Assembly: GCA_036351055.1 (NCBI GenBank)
Contig: JAZBOH010000035.1
Location: 1 to 51,206, forward strand
Reading direction: 5' to 3'
Origin: JABDPF01 sp036351055
GTDB taxonomy: Bacteria; Pseudomonadota; Gammaproteobacteria; Xanthomonadales; SZUA-36
Length of the DNA stretch: 51,206 nt
Shown here: positions 1 to 9,007 of the stretch, piece by piece
Position numbering within the stretch: the stretch's first letter is position 1
Layout: every line of letters begins with the position of its first letter
Made by a program: the position numbers and the translations under genes
The notes under the pieces: model-generated
The model's input: only the letters and a program-made list of their open reading frames with translations
Database searches by the model: none
Told to the model about the DNA's origin: nothing

Positions 1-1
1 C

Positions 2-172
2 GGACCGATGGAGACGGCCGATGCAGCCGCGCAACAACTGCCCGGTGAGGCAGGCGCCATTCGCCGCATGTCCACCCTCTATACCCGCTATCGCTATTCG
101 CCGGCGCCACCGGCCATCGAGGCGCTGAAACGCGCCGTGCGCGACTTCAAGCCAAAAAAAAACAGCAAATAA
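2..172 (+). CDS. C-terminal fragment of a transglutaminase/DUF4129-like membrane protein (partial)
   Basis: Only the last 56 codons are present; the gene enters from outside the window and stops at TAA 170-172. The tail carries a basic helix with LYTRYRYSP and LKRAVRDFKP. This resembles the cytoplasmic end (DUF4129) of TgpA/DUF3488-type transglutaminases, which are multi-spanning inner-membrane proteins with a periplasmic transglutaminase domain. No catalytic residue is visible, so the assignment rests on a short C-terminal motif seen from memory. Another protein ending in DUF4129 is equally possible. Confidence 0.5.
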   Translation, partial: GPMETADAAAQQLPGEAGAIRRMSTLYTRYRYSPAPPAIEALKRAVRDFKPKKNSK

Positions 173-233
173 TGTAAGATAAAGTGTGTAAATAGCGGTC
201 CAACAGGTATTGGATCCTAACGAGGAAAGCGAC

Positions 234-857
234 ATGCGTCTCCTGATTTACTCCCTTGCCCTGCTGGCCCTGTCGGCCTGCACCACGATCCCTGAACAAA
301 TCCAGGGCGACTTCCCCGATATTGCGCCGGCCCGCGTCGAACCGGGCGTGATCGGCAGCGAGGTGCGCTGGGGCGGCGTGATTCTCAACGCACAGAACCG
401 CGGCGACAGAACCTGCTTCGAAATTCTTTCAAGGGAGCTCGACAAGTACCTCCGGCCAATCCAGGGAGACCATAGCAACGGACGTTATATCGCCTGCAAG
501 GCAGGTTTCCAGGATCCCCTGGTGTTCAAGAAGGGCCGCGAGGTCACCACCACGGGCACGATCAGGAACATCCGTGTCAGGAATGTGGACGAGTTCAAGT
601 ACCGGTACCCGGTGCTGGACGTGGATACCCTGGTGCTCTGGGAAACGCGACGCCAGGTCGTGGTATACCGTGGATTCCATGACCCCTGGGGCTACCGCTA
701 CCCCTGGCGCTATCCTTACTATGGCTGGGGTTACCGCCCGATCGGCGGCACCCACGGTTACGCCGAAAAACGCAGCCTGCTGCCCGACCCGTCCATCATC
801 AACGAGGACGCAACGGTTCCACGCGCCGAAGAGAGCAAAAAGGGCGACCTGCAATGA
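234..857 (+). CDS. Slp-family outer membrane lipoprotein
   Basis: A 207-residue lipoprotein. The ATG at 234 is chosen over the in-frame ATG at 210 because it follows GAGGAAA and directly begins a signal peptide (MRLLIYSLALLALSAC) with a lipobox, LSAC, that makes Cys16 the acylated residue. The mature part contains VRWGG near residue 45 and a block rich in Tyr, Trp, Gly and Pro around residues 145-175, as in the Slp (starvation-inducible) family. The protein should sit on the inner face of the outer membrane; its biochemical role is not known. The stop overlaps the next start (ATGA), suggesting co-transcription with the DUF2461 gene. Confidence 0.8.
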   Translation: MRLLIYSLALLALSACTTIPEQIQGDFPDIAPARVEPGVIGSEVRWGGVILNAQNRGDRTCFEILSRELDKYLRPIQGDHSNGRYIACKAGFQDPLVFKKGREVTTTGTIRNIRVRNVDEFKYRYPVLDVDTLVLWETRRQVVVYRGFHDPWGYRYPWRYPYYGWGYRPIGGTHGYAEKRSLLPDPSIINEDATVPRAEESKKGDLQ

Positions 858-1543
858 GCGGTTTCCCGGGTTTCCCGGAAGACTTTTTTCGCTTTTTTGA
901 CGATCTGGAACAGAACAATGAACGCGCCTGGTTCAATGAGAACAAGGCGCGCTATTACGAGTCGGTGGTCAATCCCACCAGCGAATTCATCGTCGCCATG
1001 GCGCCAGGCCTGAAGAAGATCTCCCCCCACTATATCGCCAATCCCAAGCCGCATGGCGGCTCGATGTTTCGCATTTACCGCGACACCCGCTTCTCCCGGG
1101 ACAAAACCCCGTACAAAACGCACGCCGGGGTGCAGTTCCGGCACGAGGCCGGTAAAGATGCCCACGCACCGGGGTTCTATGTGCACCTGGCCCGAGAGGG
1201 CCTGTTTTTTGGCGGCGGCGTATGGATGCCGCCCAACCCGGTCCTGAATCGCGTCAGGGACCATATCGTGGACAACGCCCGGACCTGGAGCCGAATCCGC
1301 AATTCGAAAGCCGTGCTGGCGTCCGGCGGCATCAGAGGCGACTCGCTGAAACGCCCGCCACGCGGCTTCGACCCGGCACACCCGCATATCGAAGACCTCA
1401 AGAAGAAGAGCTTCTACATAGCCACCGACGTACCGGCCGCAGCGGCACTTGTGCCCGGCTTTACAGAACAGGTGACGGGTGGCTTCAAACTGGCCGCAGC
1501 AATGATGCGATTCATCAACGACGCCCTCGACCTCCCTTTCTGA
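854..1543 (+). CDS. DUF2461 domain-containing protein
   Basis: A 229-residue soluble protein spanning one DUF2461 (TIGR02453) domain. Recognisable blocks are the N-terminal FFRFFDDLEQNNERAWF, the central MFRIYRDTRFSRDKTPYKTH and GFYVHLAREGLFFGGG. The family is widespread and lacks an established function. The start overlaps the stop of the Slp-like gene by four bases, so translation is probably coupled. The LemA gene follows after a 16-base gap, making a likely run of four genes from 234 to 3808. I see no signal peptide or membrane segment. Confidence 0.85.
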   Translation: MSGFPGFPEDFFRFFDDLEQNNERAWFNENKARYYESVVNPTSEFIVAMAPGLKKISPHYIANPKPHGGSMFRIYRDTRFSRDKTPYKTHAGVQFRHEAGKDAHAPGFYVHLAREGLFFGGGVWMPPNPVLNRVRDHIVDNARTWSRIRNSKAVLASGGIRGDSLKRPPRGFDPAHPHIEDLKKKSFYIATDVPAAAALVPGFTEQVTGGFKLAAAMMRFINDALDLPF

Positions 1544-1559
1544 ATAACGGAGCCCGACG

Positions 1560-2108
1560 ATGTACATAACAGGCTTAATCCTGCTACTGATCCTCGCCTG
1601 GGGGACCTGGACTTTTAACCGCTTCGTGAAGTTGCGCAACCAGGTCAACGAGGCCTGGGCCGGCATCGACGTGCAGTTACAACGCCGTTACGACCTGGTG
1701 CCCAACCTGTTGAGCACCGTCAAAGGCTACATGAAACATGAGTCCGGGGTCCTGGAACGCGTAACGCGCCTGCGCGGCGACCCGAACCTGGGCGTCGGGG
1801 CGCGCGGCGCCGCGGAATCCGGGCTGTCGCGCTCCATGGGGCGGCTGTTTGCGGTGGCCGAGGACTACCCCGAACTGAAGGCCAGCGAAGGCTTCCAGCA
1901 ACTGCATTCCAGCCTGGTCGAAATCGAGGAGCACCTGCAGTTTGCCCGGCGTTATTACAATGGCAGCGTGCGGGACAATAACAACCTGGTGGAAGGTTTC
2001 CCATCCATGCTCGTCGCCCGGGTGTTCGGCTTCGTCAAAGCCGCCTTCTTCGAGATCGAGCTGGCCAGCCAGCGCGCGGCCCCTGAAATCAGCCTGGAGA
2101 GCCCATGA
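1560..2108 (+). CDS. LemA family protein
   Basis: A 182-residue protein with one N-terminal membrane helix (residues 1-18) followed by the LemA core. NRFVKLRNQVNEAWAGIDVQ and LQRRYDLVPNLLSTVKGY are the family hallmarks. The rest is predicted to be a helical bundle facing the periplasm. LemA proteins are of unknown molecular function but are often encoded beside TPM or DUF2207 membrane proteins, and that is the case here: the stop overlaps the start of the DUF2207 gene (ATGATG). The gene is probably in one operon with it. Confidence 0.9.
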   Translation: MYITGLILLLILAWGTWTFNRFVKLRNQVNEAWAGIDVQLQRRYDLVPNLLSTVKGYMKHESGVLERVTRLRGDPNLGVGARGAAESGLSRSMGRLFAVAEDYPELKASEGFQQLHSSLVEIEEHLQFARRYYNGSVRDNNNLVEGFPSMLVARVFGFVKAAFFEIELASQRAAPEISLESP

Positions 2109-3808
2109 TGCAACGTATCCTTCTCATCGTTCTCTTCCTGCTTGCCCCGTCTGCCTGGGCGGATGAGCGGATTCTCGATTACCACTCGGACATCCAGGTC
2201 GGGGCTGACGGCTGGCTCACCGTCACCGAAACGATCCGCGTACGTGCCGAAGGCCAGCAGATAAGGCGCGGAATCTATCGCGATTTTCCAACCCGCTACC
2301 GGGACCGTCTCGGCAACCGGGTCAATGTTGAATTCGAACCTCTTGCCCTGCGGCGCAACGGCCGCAGCGAGCCCTGGCATACCGAGAACCGTTCCAACGG
2401 CGTCCGCATCTACGCGGGCAGCGCCAGCCGCATACTGGACCCCGGCATCCACGAATACGAATTGAAGTTCCGTACCAACCGCCAACTGGGCTTTTTCGAT
2501 ACACACGACGAATTGTATTTCAACGTGATCGGCACCGGCTGGGTCTTTCCGATTGACCATGCCGTAGCACATATCATCCTGCCCTTTCCCCTGCCGGCCG
2601 GTCGCGTAGAGGTGGGCTCTTACTCGGGCGGATACGGGGCGAAAGGTTCCTACGCCAGCGGCCAGATCATTGATGAAAACCAGGTCCGTTTCGAGACCAC
2701 GAGAGCCATGGCACCAGGTGAAGGCCTGACCGTCGTGGTTTCCTGGCCAAAAGGGCTGATCGACGAACCCGGAATGCCACAGAAAACACTTTGGTTCCTG
2801 CAAGACAACGGCGCCGCCCTGGTTCTTCTGGGGGGCTTGCTGATGGTCTTCGCCTGGTACTTCTGGGCCTGGAACCGGGTCGGCCGCGACCCGGACAAAG
2901 GAGTGATTTTCCCGCGTTACCGCCCACCCTCGGGCCTGTCACCCGCGGCATGCCGCTACGTTTACTCCATGTCGTTCAACAACGACGCCTTTACCGCGGC
3001 CATCATCAGCCTGGCCGTCAAGGGTCAGCTGGAGATCGAGGAAGAGGGCAAGAAAAAGTTCAGCCTGCGCCGCAAGCCGGGCGAACCATTGGCCGCGATC
3101 TCTCCGGGTGAGCAGGCCGTTCTCGACAAGCTCCTGCCCTTCAAAACCTCACGCATCGAGATGGACAACAAGAACCACGAGGATTTCCAGGCGGCGCGAA
3201 AAGCGCTCACGGATGCGCTGAAGAAGGAATACAAAGGCCGCCTGTTCAACCTCAACGGCATGTACGTCGTCGGCCCGATCCTGATTTCCATCGTCGTGGC
3301 CGTGGTCGCGGCCTTTTTCGATGGCGGCCCGCTGGTCTGGGTCTCCTACATTGTTCTGGCCCTGGTCCTGCACATACTGTTCGCGTTCCTGATGCGGGCC
3401 CCCACCCCGGCCGGCCGCCAGGTCATGGACGAGATCGAAGGTTTCAAAATGTACCTGGGCACCGCCGAGCAGGACCGGCTCGACCGCATGCGCTCGCCCG
3501 AGATGACCCCCCTGGTTTTCGAAGCCTTCCTGCCCTACGCCTATGCACTGGGGGGGGAAAATAAATGGTGCGACCGCTTCGCCCGCGAGATGCCGAGGGA
3601 GGTTCGTGACCAGGCCGGCTACAACCCCGCGTGGTACCACGGCAATCTGCACGGCATGGGCGCCCTGCACCACCTCGGTGACAACTTCAGCAGCTCATTT
3701 TCCAGCGCCATCGCCTCGGCTTCTTCCCCGCCGGGATCCTCTTCGGGTGGTGGCGGCGGCGGGTTCTCCGGTGGCGGTGGCGGCGGGGGTGGCGGCGGCG
3801 GCTGGTAG
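2105..3808 (+). CDS. DUF2207 domain-containing membrane protein with Gly/Ser-rich tail
   Basis: A 567-residue protein. A cleavable signal peptide (LLIVLFLLAPSAWA) precedes a periplasmic DUF2207 domain (about residues 20-220; VTETIRVRAEGQQIRRGIYR is typical). Membrane helices follow near residues 235-255 and 390-430. A cytoplasmic part comes next, and the protein ends in a low-complexity tail with long glycine runs after residue 530. Such tails are normal for this family and for its TPM relatives. The start overlaps the LemA stop, which supports a paired function at the membrane. The function itself is unknown. Confidence 0.88.
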   Translation: MMQRILLIVLFLLAPSAWADERILDYHSDIQVGADGWLTVTETIRVRAEGQQIRRGIYRDFPTRYRDRLGNRVNVEFEPLALRRNGRSEPWHTENRSNGVRIYAGSASRILDPGIHEYELKFRTNRQLGFFDTHDELYFNVIGTGWVFPIDHAVAHIILPFPLPAGRVEVGSYSGGYGAKGSYASGQIIDENQVRFETTRAMAPGEGLTVVVSWPKGLIDEPGMPQKTLWFLQDNGAALVLLGGLLMVFAWYFWAWNRVGRDPDKGVIFPRYRPPSGLSPAACRYVYSMSFNNDAFTAAIISLAVKGQLEIEEEGKKKFSLRRKPGEPLAAISPGEQAVLDKLLPFKTSRIEMDNKNHEDFQAARKALTDALKKEYKGRLFNLNGMYVVGPILISIVVAVVAAFFDGGPLVWVSYIVLALVLHILFAFLMRAPTPAGRQVMDEIEGFKMYLGTAEQDRLDRMRSPEMTPLVFEAFLPYAYALGGENKWCDRFAREMPREVRDQAGYNPAWYHGNLHGMGALHHLGDNFSSSFSSAIASASSPPGSSSGGGGGGFSGGGGGGGGGGGW

Positions 3809-3814
3809 TCCCGG

Positions 3815-4360
3815 TTACCCGGCTTGCTCGAGAAACAGGTTCCTGAGATCGCCGGTATACACGCCGACTTCCACCATGGTCCCATGCCGGCCGGGAATCC
3901 GCTCGTCAGCAACATGGATCAGGCCGAGCTTCTGAAGAACCCTGCCTGAGGCCGGGTTGGCCAGCAGGTGCACGGCCCTGATTTCGAAAATGCCAAACTC
4001 CACGGGTGCCAGTTTGAGCAGTTCCGCGGCAGCTTCAGTGCAGTAACCCTCTCCCCAGAATGGCAGACCGATCCAGTAACCCAGCTCGGCTGCTTCCTTG
4101 TCGATCCTGGAAAGGCTGACCGCGCCGACCAGCTGCCCAGAGTCTCTGGCCGTAACGGCGTATGAAACCCGTGCGCGATCTGCCCATGCGGCCGTGTGCG
4201 ATTCAATCCAGGCTTCGGCCATTCCGTCTTCGTAAGGGTGAGGAATATAGGATGTCGTTTCAGAAACCTCGCGCCTGCCGGCCAGGCGCTGAACATCACC
4301 AGCGTCTCCTGGCCCAAACGGTCTGAGTATCAGTCTCCTGGTTTCAATGACAGGCTGCAT
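3815..4360 (-). CDS. GNAT family N-acetyltransferase (RimJ/RimL type)
   Basis: A 181-residue protein starting at MQPVIETRRLILRPF, the standard opening of the RimJ/RimL-like subfamily. An upstream extension is open but runs into the neighbouring gene, so the start at 4360 is preferred. The acetyl-CoA loop is visible as GLPFWGEGYCTEA at about residues 100-112, preceded by ELGYWIG. These enzymes acetylate an amino group of a protein N-terminus or small molecule; the substrate cannot be read from sequence. It ends six bases from the DUF2207 stop on the other strand and probably shares a transcript with the TlpA-like gene upstream. Confidence 0.85.
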   Translation of the reverse strand: MQPVIETRRLILRPFGPGDAGDVQRLAGRREVSETTSYIPHPYEDGMAEAWIESHTAAWADRARVSYAVTARDSGQLVGAVSLSRIDKEAAELGYWIGLPFWGEGYCTEAAAELLKLAPVEFGIFEIRAVHLLANPASGRVLQKLGLIHVADERIPGRHGTMVEVGVYTGDLRNLFLEQAG

Positions 4361-4388
4361 TGCTGCGGTTCCGACCCGCCCGTTCGCG

Positions 4389-4895
4389 TTACATTTCGAT
4401 TTTATAGATTTGGCCAATGGTCTCGATGATCTCCGGACTGTCCCATTCCTGCGCACCTCGCACTTTCTGCAGAACGCGACCCTCCGCATCGATCAGGAGT
4501 GTCAACGGAATGGTCCTGGCGCCAAGCATCTTCTCAAGCATCAGTTGCCGATCGATGTAATGCGGAAAGGTCGTCCCCGCCTTGGCCAGAAAAACCGCGG
4601 CGCGCTCGCGGTAGTCGTCAATCGAGATGCCGATCACGTTGAAATGGTCGCCGTGACGCTGCCACAGCCGCTCCAGCGAACCCATTTCAGCCAGGCAAGG
4701 GCCGCAGTAACTCGCCCATACGTTGATTATCAGCGGCTTACCCAGGTACAGGGAGAGGAATTCCGAGTTCCCCGTCAACCCTTGCATCGGCATATTTCTC
4801 AATTGGCCGCCCGTAGAAACCTCGCCCGCGGCCGTAGCGACGGGTGAATGAAGACTCAGCACCAGGAAACTGAATAATGTGAACAGGTATTTCAT
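4389..4895 (-). CDS. TlpA/ResA-like periplasmic thiol-disulfide oxidoreductase
   Basis: A 168-residue protein with an N-terminal signal peptide (about 22 residues, ending TATAA) and a thioredoxin fold. The redox motif is WASYCGPC with cysteines 64 and 67, and the cis-proline region is TIPLTLLID. This places it with TlpA/ResA/DsbE-type reductants acting in the periplasm, typically on apocytochrome c or other oxidised thiols. Two c-type cytochrome genes exist at 27.6-28.3 kb but are not linked to it. The gene is divergent from the Fe-S protein at 5020, across a 124-base gap that should hold both promoters. Confidence 0.88.
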   Translation of the reverse strand: MKYLFTLFSFLVLSLHSPVATAAGEVSTGGQLRNMPMQGLTGNSEFLSLYLGKPLIINVWASYCGPCLAEMGSLERLWQRHGDHFNVIGISIDDYRERAAVFLAKAGTTFPHYIDRQLMLEKMLGARTIPLTLLIDAEGRVLQKVRGAQEWDSPEIIETIGQIYKIEM

Positions 4896-5019
4896 AACGC
4901 CAATCTTAACAGTTGCCTCCCTGTGTGTTTAGCCAGGCCGCTACTTGCGTGGAGCCTCGAAATTTGATTAATACTATCTATAGACCAGCCCGTTAATCCA
5001 GGTTAAAGGGTGATATGCC

Positions 5020-6303
5020 ATGGCTCATACCACGCTCAAAACGAGTTACTCCGCATTAGCCGACAGGCTGAACCGTTTCCCGCAGGGTGCGCCGGCATCC
5101 GGCCTGCTGTTTGAAATCCTGTCCATGCTGTTCAGTGAGGAAGAGGCCGGCCTGGTTTCGCTGATGCCCATCAAGCCTTTTACAGCAGAAAAAGCCAGCC
5201 GCATCTGGAAGAAGAATCTCGCCGAAACACAAAAAATCCTCGATGAGCTGGCCGGCCGGGCCATCCTCGTAGATATCCGGCAAAACGACGAATCGGTGTA
5301 TGTATTGCCACCGCCAATGGCGGGTTTCTTCGAGTTCTCGCTGATGCGCGTGCGCGATGATGTCGACCAGAAAGTGCTGAGCGAACTGTTTCACCAGTAC
5401 ATGAACGTCGAGGAAGATTTTATCCGCGAGTTGTTTACCCGCGGAGAAACGCAGTTGGGCCGCACCTTTGTTCACGAGCCTGCCCTGTCCGAAGAAAACG
5501 CACTGCACGTGCTGGATTACGAGCGGGCCAGCGAGGTGATCGAAACAGCCAGCCACATTGGCGTGGGGCGCTGTTACTGCCGGCACAAGATGGAACACCT
5601 GGGCAAAGCCTGTGCAGCGCCACAGGATATCTGCATGACCTTCAACAACACCGCGGCCTCGCTGACCAGACACGGTGCCGCGCGGGAGATCGACCAGCAG
5701 GAATGCCACGATCTATTGCAGCAGGCCTATGAAAACAACCTGGTGCAATTTGGCGAGAATGTACGCGAGCGTGTCAATTTCATCTGTAATTGCTGCGGCT
5801 GCTGCTGCGAAGCCATGATTGCCGCACGCCGTTTTGCGATTCTCAACCCGGTACATACCACCAACTTCATTCCGGTCATCGATGAAGAAAGGTGCAATGG
5901 CTGCGGCAAATGCGTGAATGTCTGCCCGGTAGAGGCGATGACGCTGGTTTCAGCCAATAACCCGCACAAGCCCAAAATGAAACGGGCCCGCCTGGATGAA
6001 GACCTGTGCCTGGGTTGCGGTGTGTGTGTACGCAGCTGTACAAAAAAACACAGCCTGTCTCTGCAGCCGCGGCCAAAACGGGTCCTCACGCCATTGAACG
6101 GAACCCACCGTGCAGTCGTCATGGCTATCGAACGCGGCAAATTGCAGAACCTGTTTTTTGATAACCAGGTGTTATGGAGCCATCGCGCCATGGCCGGCGT
6201 ACTGGGTGTGATATTGAAACTGCCGCCGCTCAAGCAGGTCCTGGCAAGCAAGCAGGTCAAATCCCGCTACCTGGAAACGCTGATCAGTTACACGGAACAT
6301 TAG
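5020..6303 (+). CDS. 4Fe-4S dicluster ferredoxin-like protein, cysteine-rich
   Basis: A 427-residue cytoplasmic protein. The N-terminal 180 residues look like a helical/winged domain without cysteines. Next come GRCYCRHK (185-187) and the dense motif CNCCGCCC (256-263), then two classical 4Fe-4S sites: Cys292/295/298/302 in CNGCGKCVNVCP and Cys330/333/336/340 in CLGCGVCVRSC. The ATG at 5020 follows AAAGGG. The family is best known to me from anaerobes and is assumed to carry electrons; the partner is unknown. No oxidoreductase subunit is encoded next to it. The extra cysteine cluster may bind a further metal centre. Confidence 0.8.
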   Translation: MAHTTLKTSYSALADRLNRFPQGAPASGLLFEILSMLFSEEEAGLVSLMPIKPFTAEKASRIWKKNLAETQKILDELAGRAILVDIRQNDESVYVLPPPMAGFFEFSLMRVRDDVDQKVLSELFHQYMNVEEDFIRELFTRGETQLGRTFVHEPALSEENALHVLDYERASEVIETASHIGVGRCYCRHKMEHLGKACAAPQDICMTFNNTAASLTRHGAAREIDQQECHDLLQQAYENNLVQFGENVRERVNFICNCCGCCCEAMIAARRFAILNPVHTTNFIPVIDEERCNGCGKCVNVCPVEAMTLVSANNPHKPKMKRARLDEDLCLGCGVCVRSCTKKHSLSLQPRPKRVLTPLNGTHRAVVMAIERGKLQNLFFDNQVLWSHRAMAGVLGVILKLPPLKQVLASKQVKSRYLETLISYTEH

Positions 6304-6346
6304 GTTTCCCTGCGCGCGGCATGCATTGCCACACCAGCGCCCGTTA

Positions 6347-8290
6347 TCAACGGCCTGCCGTGTGCAGCCATGCAGGCGGGCTCCCGGTGTTTGCGCTTCC
6401 TTTCCTGCAACACCAGAACTGGTACATGTCCCGGAAGGTTTCCGGATTATCCGTTTCATATTCGTGCAATTTATCCAGGTCCTGTAAGCCGCGGTCACCC
6501 GGAAACCTGGATAAATACGCTTTCCTGAGGAGAGGATTGCTGATTCTCATCGACAGGCAGCACAGGTGAAGGTCTTCCAGGGCCGATTTGATCCAGGGCA
6601 GCGTGACGCGGTGTTCCTGGACATGAAAAACCAGGTCGCGACACATCGACATGGAGAAAAAATCAGCCCAGTTCACGATATCCTTCAAGGGGTTTTCATC
6701 GTCCAGGGCCAGGATTGCCTGCCTGAAATCCCTGATCCCCTCCGGCGTTGAGGCAAAACCCCGTTCCTGGATCCATTTTCTGCACAAAACCACGGGCTGG
6801 CGGGCCAGTTCACTGTACAGCGCAATCTTCATGAACCCATCCGGTTTAAGACGACCGAGAAGCTTGCGCCAGCCCTCAACCGGATCTTGCATGTGGTGCA
6901 AAACCCCGGAGCAGGTGATCAGGTCAAACTGCTGCCCCAGCGATTCGAGATCCAGTATATCCGCCTGCAGGAATTCAACGTTGCCGATAGCGAACTCATC
7001 CGCTTTTTGTTTGCCGTAGGCAAGGCTGGGCACGCTGAGATCGATGCCCAGGATGCGGGCCTCGGGGTAACGCGTGGCCATGACCAAAGCCTCGTGCCCC
7101 GTGCCGCAGCCCGCGATCAATATGCGCTTTCCTCGCCCCTTTGCTCTCTGTTTTTCGTTCAGGACCGGAATATCAAGGTAACGCCAGCGAGGGTACGGGT
7201 TTTCTTCGTACTGTTTCGCCACGGCGGATGAGACGGGGTGGCGGGTGGATCCTTGTGGAGACGAAAGCACAGGAATGCTCTTGTGACAGGCTCGAACCTC
7301 TGCAGGAATAGAAATCGTGTTTTTTACGAGGCGCACAAATGCCTCATTTTGTGAAGCGGCGGCTGCGTTTTCGATAAGGTTCGCACACTCGAGGCGCATC
7401 AAGTCCCTGTAACAGCCAATTAGAGCAACCCGGGTTTCCAGGTTGGCACCGCTGTCGGCCGAAAGGTCCAGCGTCGATTCCAGCGCTTCAACCATGGCCT
7501 GCTCTTCTTTCGTGCAGGCATAAACGTATTCATTGAGGTGGCAGTGCTCCGCCAGCGCGCAGAGAAACGGCAGGAACACGTCCGGTTCTCGGCCATTAAA
7601 GCGCGAGATGAAGAGACGTCTGAAAGCGGTCAGGATCCGTTCCAGCCGTGCATCCATTGCATGCAGGGACCTCAGGCCAAGCAGAAAGAACGGGGCTGCG
7701 AGGGGCCTGGCTGTCTGCGCGAGATTCACTTCCTCTGCCCGCCCCTGGAACGCGCCGTCCTGCGTGACGGATGCAAGCTTCTTGAAGGCTGGGTCCAGCA
7801 ACAATAGTGAATGCCACGCGGTGGAAAATGCCGCCGCGTCGATTGCGGGATTGGCCAGGCAAACCTCGATGGCTTGCCCGATCACCGTGGTTTCAGCATT
7901 TAATTCGTAAAACTCCAGGTGGTCCGTCAGTTGGGCCAATGTGGCCTGGTAAACGGAGCTGTTTCTATCGCAGATTACCGCATGGGCCATTGCCAATACG
8001 GCCTGCGGCACATTCCCCGTCACACGGTTCAGGTAGCTGAGGTTGGCAAAAGGAACGGCGTCCCCGGGGCTCAGGCGACACACTTTCTCAGCCACCTGTA
8101 TGGCCTGGGTGACCTGCCCCGTGCGCGCCAGGCAACCACCCAGGATGTTCAATGCGCTGACGTTGTCAGGGTCTTCCACGAGGATTTTTTTGCACACTTT
8201 CCGGGCACGCATGAGACTGCCCTGGTGGAAACTCCGATCAGCCTCCACGAGCGCAGCGGCAATTCCTTTATCTGTTTGTCCTGTTTCCAA
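6347..8290 (-). CDS. TPR-repeat SAM-dependent methyltransferase
   Basis: A 647-residue two-part protein. Residues 10-110 form tetratricopeptide repeats (ALNILGGCLARTGQVTQAI). A helical linker follows, then the characteristic QYEENPYPRWR at about 370-380. A class I methyltransferase domain comes next, with motif I AGCGTG at 393-398, the acidic ribose-binding residue in GIDLS, and a post-motif LITCSGVLHHM. Proteins of this design usually methylate small molecules or surface-associated products; the acceptor is not evident. It is a single gene, convergent with the Fe-S protein gene (43-base gap). Confidence 0.85.
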   Translation of the reverse strand: METGQTDKGIAAALVEADRSFHQGSLMRARKVCKKILVEDPDNVSALNILGGCLARTGQVTQAIQVAEKVCRLSPGDAVPFANLSYLNRVTGNVPQAVLAMAHAVICDRNSSVYQATLAQLTDHLEFYELNAETTVIGQAIEVCLANPAIDAAAFSTAWHSLLLLDPAFKKLASVTQDGAFQGRAEEVNLAQTARPLAAPFFLLGLRSLHAMDARLERILTAFRRLFISRFNGREPDVFLPFLCALAEHCHLNEYVYACTKEEQAMVEALESTLDLSADSGANLETRVALIGCYRDLMRLECANLIENAAAASQNEAFVRLVKNTISIPAEVRACHKSIPVLSSPQGSTRHPVSSAVAKQYEENPYPRWRYLDIPVLNEKQRAKGRGKRILIAGCGTGHEALVMATRYPEARILGIDLSVPSLAYGKQKADEFAIGNVEFLQADILDLESLGQQFDLITCSGVLHHMQDPVEGWRKLLGRLKPDGFMKIALYSELARQPVVLCRKWIQERGFASTPEGIRDFRQAILALDDENPLKDIVNWADFFSMSMCRDLVFHVQEHRVTLPWIKSALEDLHLCCLSMRISNPLLRKAYLSRFPGDRGLQDLDKLHEYETDNPETFRDMYQFWCCRKGSANTGSPPAWLHTAGR

Positions 8291-8530
8291 GCAGCTTCAC
8301 TCTTTTTTCATGGTGTTGGGCAAGCGGCCTCAGGGCCTGGGCATGGCTGGACAGCAATGATCACAGGACGGGCGAATGACTGCAAGAACCGTTTGCATAC
8401 AGATGAAACCGAAAGCCAATCACTACAATATATGTATAAGTATTTGTCCTATATTTTAAGTTTTTTATTGATTTTTCTACGTATTAATATACATTATCTA
8501 TACATTTATGATTCCGGCACGACTGAAACC
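8291..8530. promoter_or_regulatory. AT-rich divergent intergenic region
   Basis: This 240-base gap separates the divergent TPR-methyltransferase and the gene at 8531. Its right half (about 8425-8515) is strikingly AT-rich with runs such as TATATGTATAAG and ATTAATATACATTATC, unlike the surrounding DNA. Promoters for both genes should lie here. I cannot single out one convincing -35/-10 pair because many are possible, and I see no ORF or palindromic repeat in it. Confidence 0.5.
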
Positions 8531-9007
8531 ATGAACATTTTTATCCTCGACCTCGACATCAGCCGTTGCGCCCGCAGCCATTGTGACCTGCACGTATCGA
8601 AAATGATCCTGGAAAGCGTGCAGATGTTGTGCACGGCGCTCAACAAGCGTGGTTACGACACTCCCTACCGGCCCACGCATGCCCGTCACCCCTGCGTGCT
8701 GTGGGTCGAGGAATCATACGGCAACTTCCAGTGGCTGGCGCAACTGGCCGTAGAGCTCAACCGCGAATTCCGCTATCGCTATGATCGCTCAAAGGATCAC
8801 GCATCGATCGATGTGCTGCGCCGTATTGAAAACCTGCCATATGAAAACACCGGTCTGACGGAGTTCGCCCAGGCCATGCCGGATCAGTACAAGGTGCCGG
8901 GAGATGCCGTCGCTGATTACCGGGGCTTTTACCTGGGCGAAAAATCTTCTTTCGCCACCTGGAAAAACCGTGGCGCACCCAACTGGTGGTTGCCTGATGC
9001 CGCTTGA
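8531..9007 (+). CDS. Conserved protein of a phage-associated family (HCDxHVxKM motif)
   Basis: A 158-residue protein of unknown function. It opens MNIFILDLDISRCARSHC, continues with CDLHVSKMILESVQMLCTA and ends with AMPDQYKVP and WKNRGAPNWW. I recognise the pattern N-terminal LD, HCDxHVxKM, AMPDxYKV, terminal WKNRxxPxWW from uncharacterised proteins common in large tailed phages, including cyanophages. The conserved His, Cys, Asp and Lys could form an active site, but that is a guess. The ATG at 8531 is the only start consistent with the family N-terminus. The last 11 bases overlap the CIA30-SDR gene, so the two are probably translated together. Confidence 0.65.
   Translation: MNIFILDLDISRCARSHCDLHVSKMILESVQMLCTALNKRGYDTPYRPTHARHPCVLWVEESYGNFQWLAQLAVELNREFRYRYDRSKDHASIDVLRRIENLPYENTGLTEFAQAMPDQYKVPGDAVADYRGFYLGEKSSFATWKNRGAPNWWLPDAA

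Noticed and set aside
3715..3808. Glycine-run end of the DUF2207 protein as a frameshift or sequencing artefact
   Set aside because: Gly/Ser-rich tails are usual in DUF2207 and TPM proteins and the frame ends in a normal stop.
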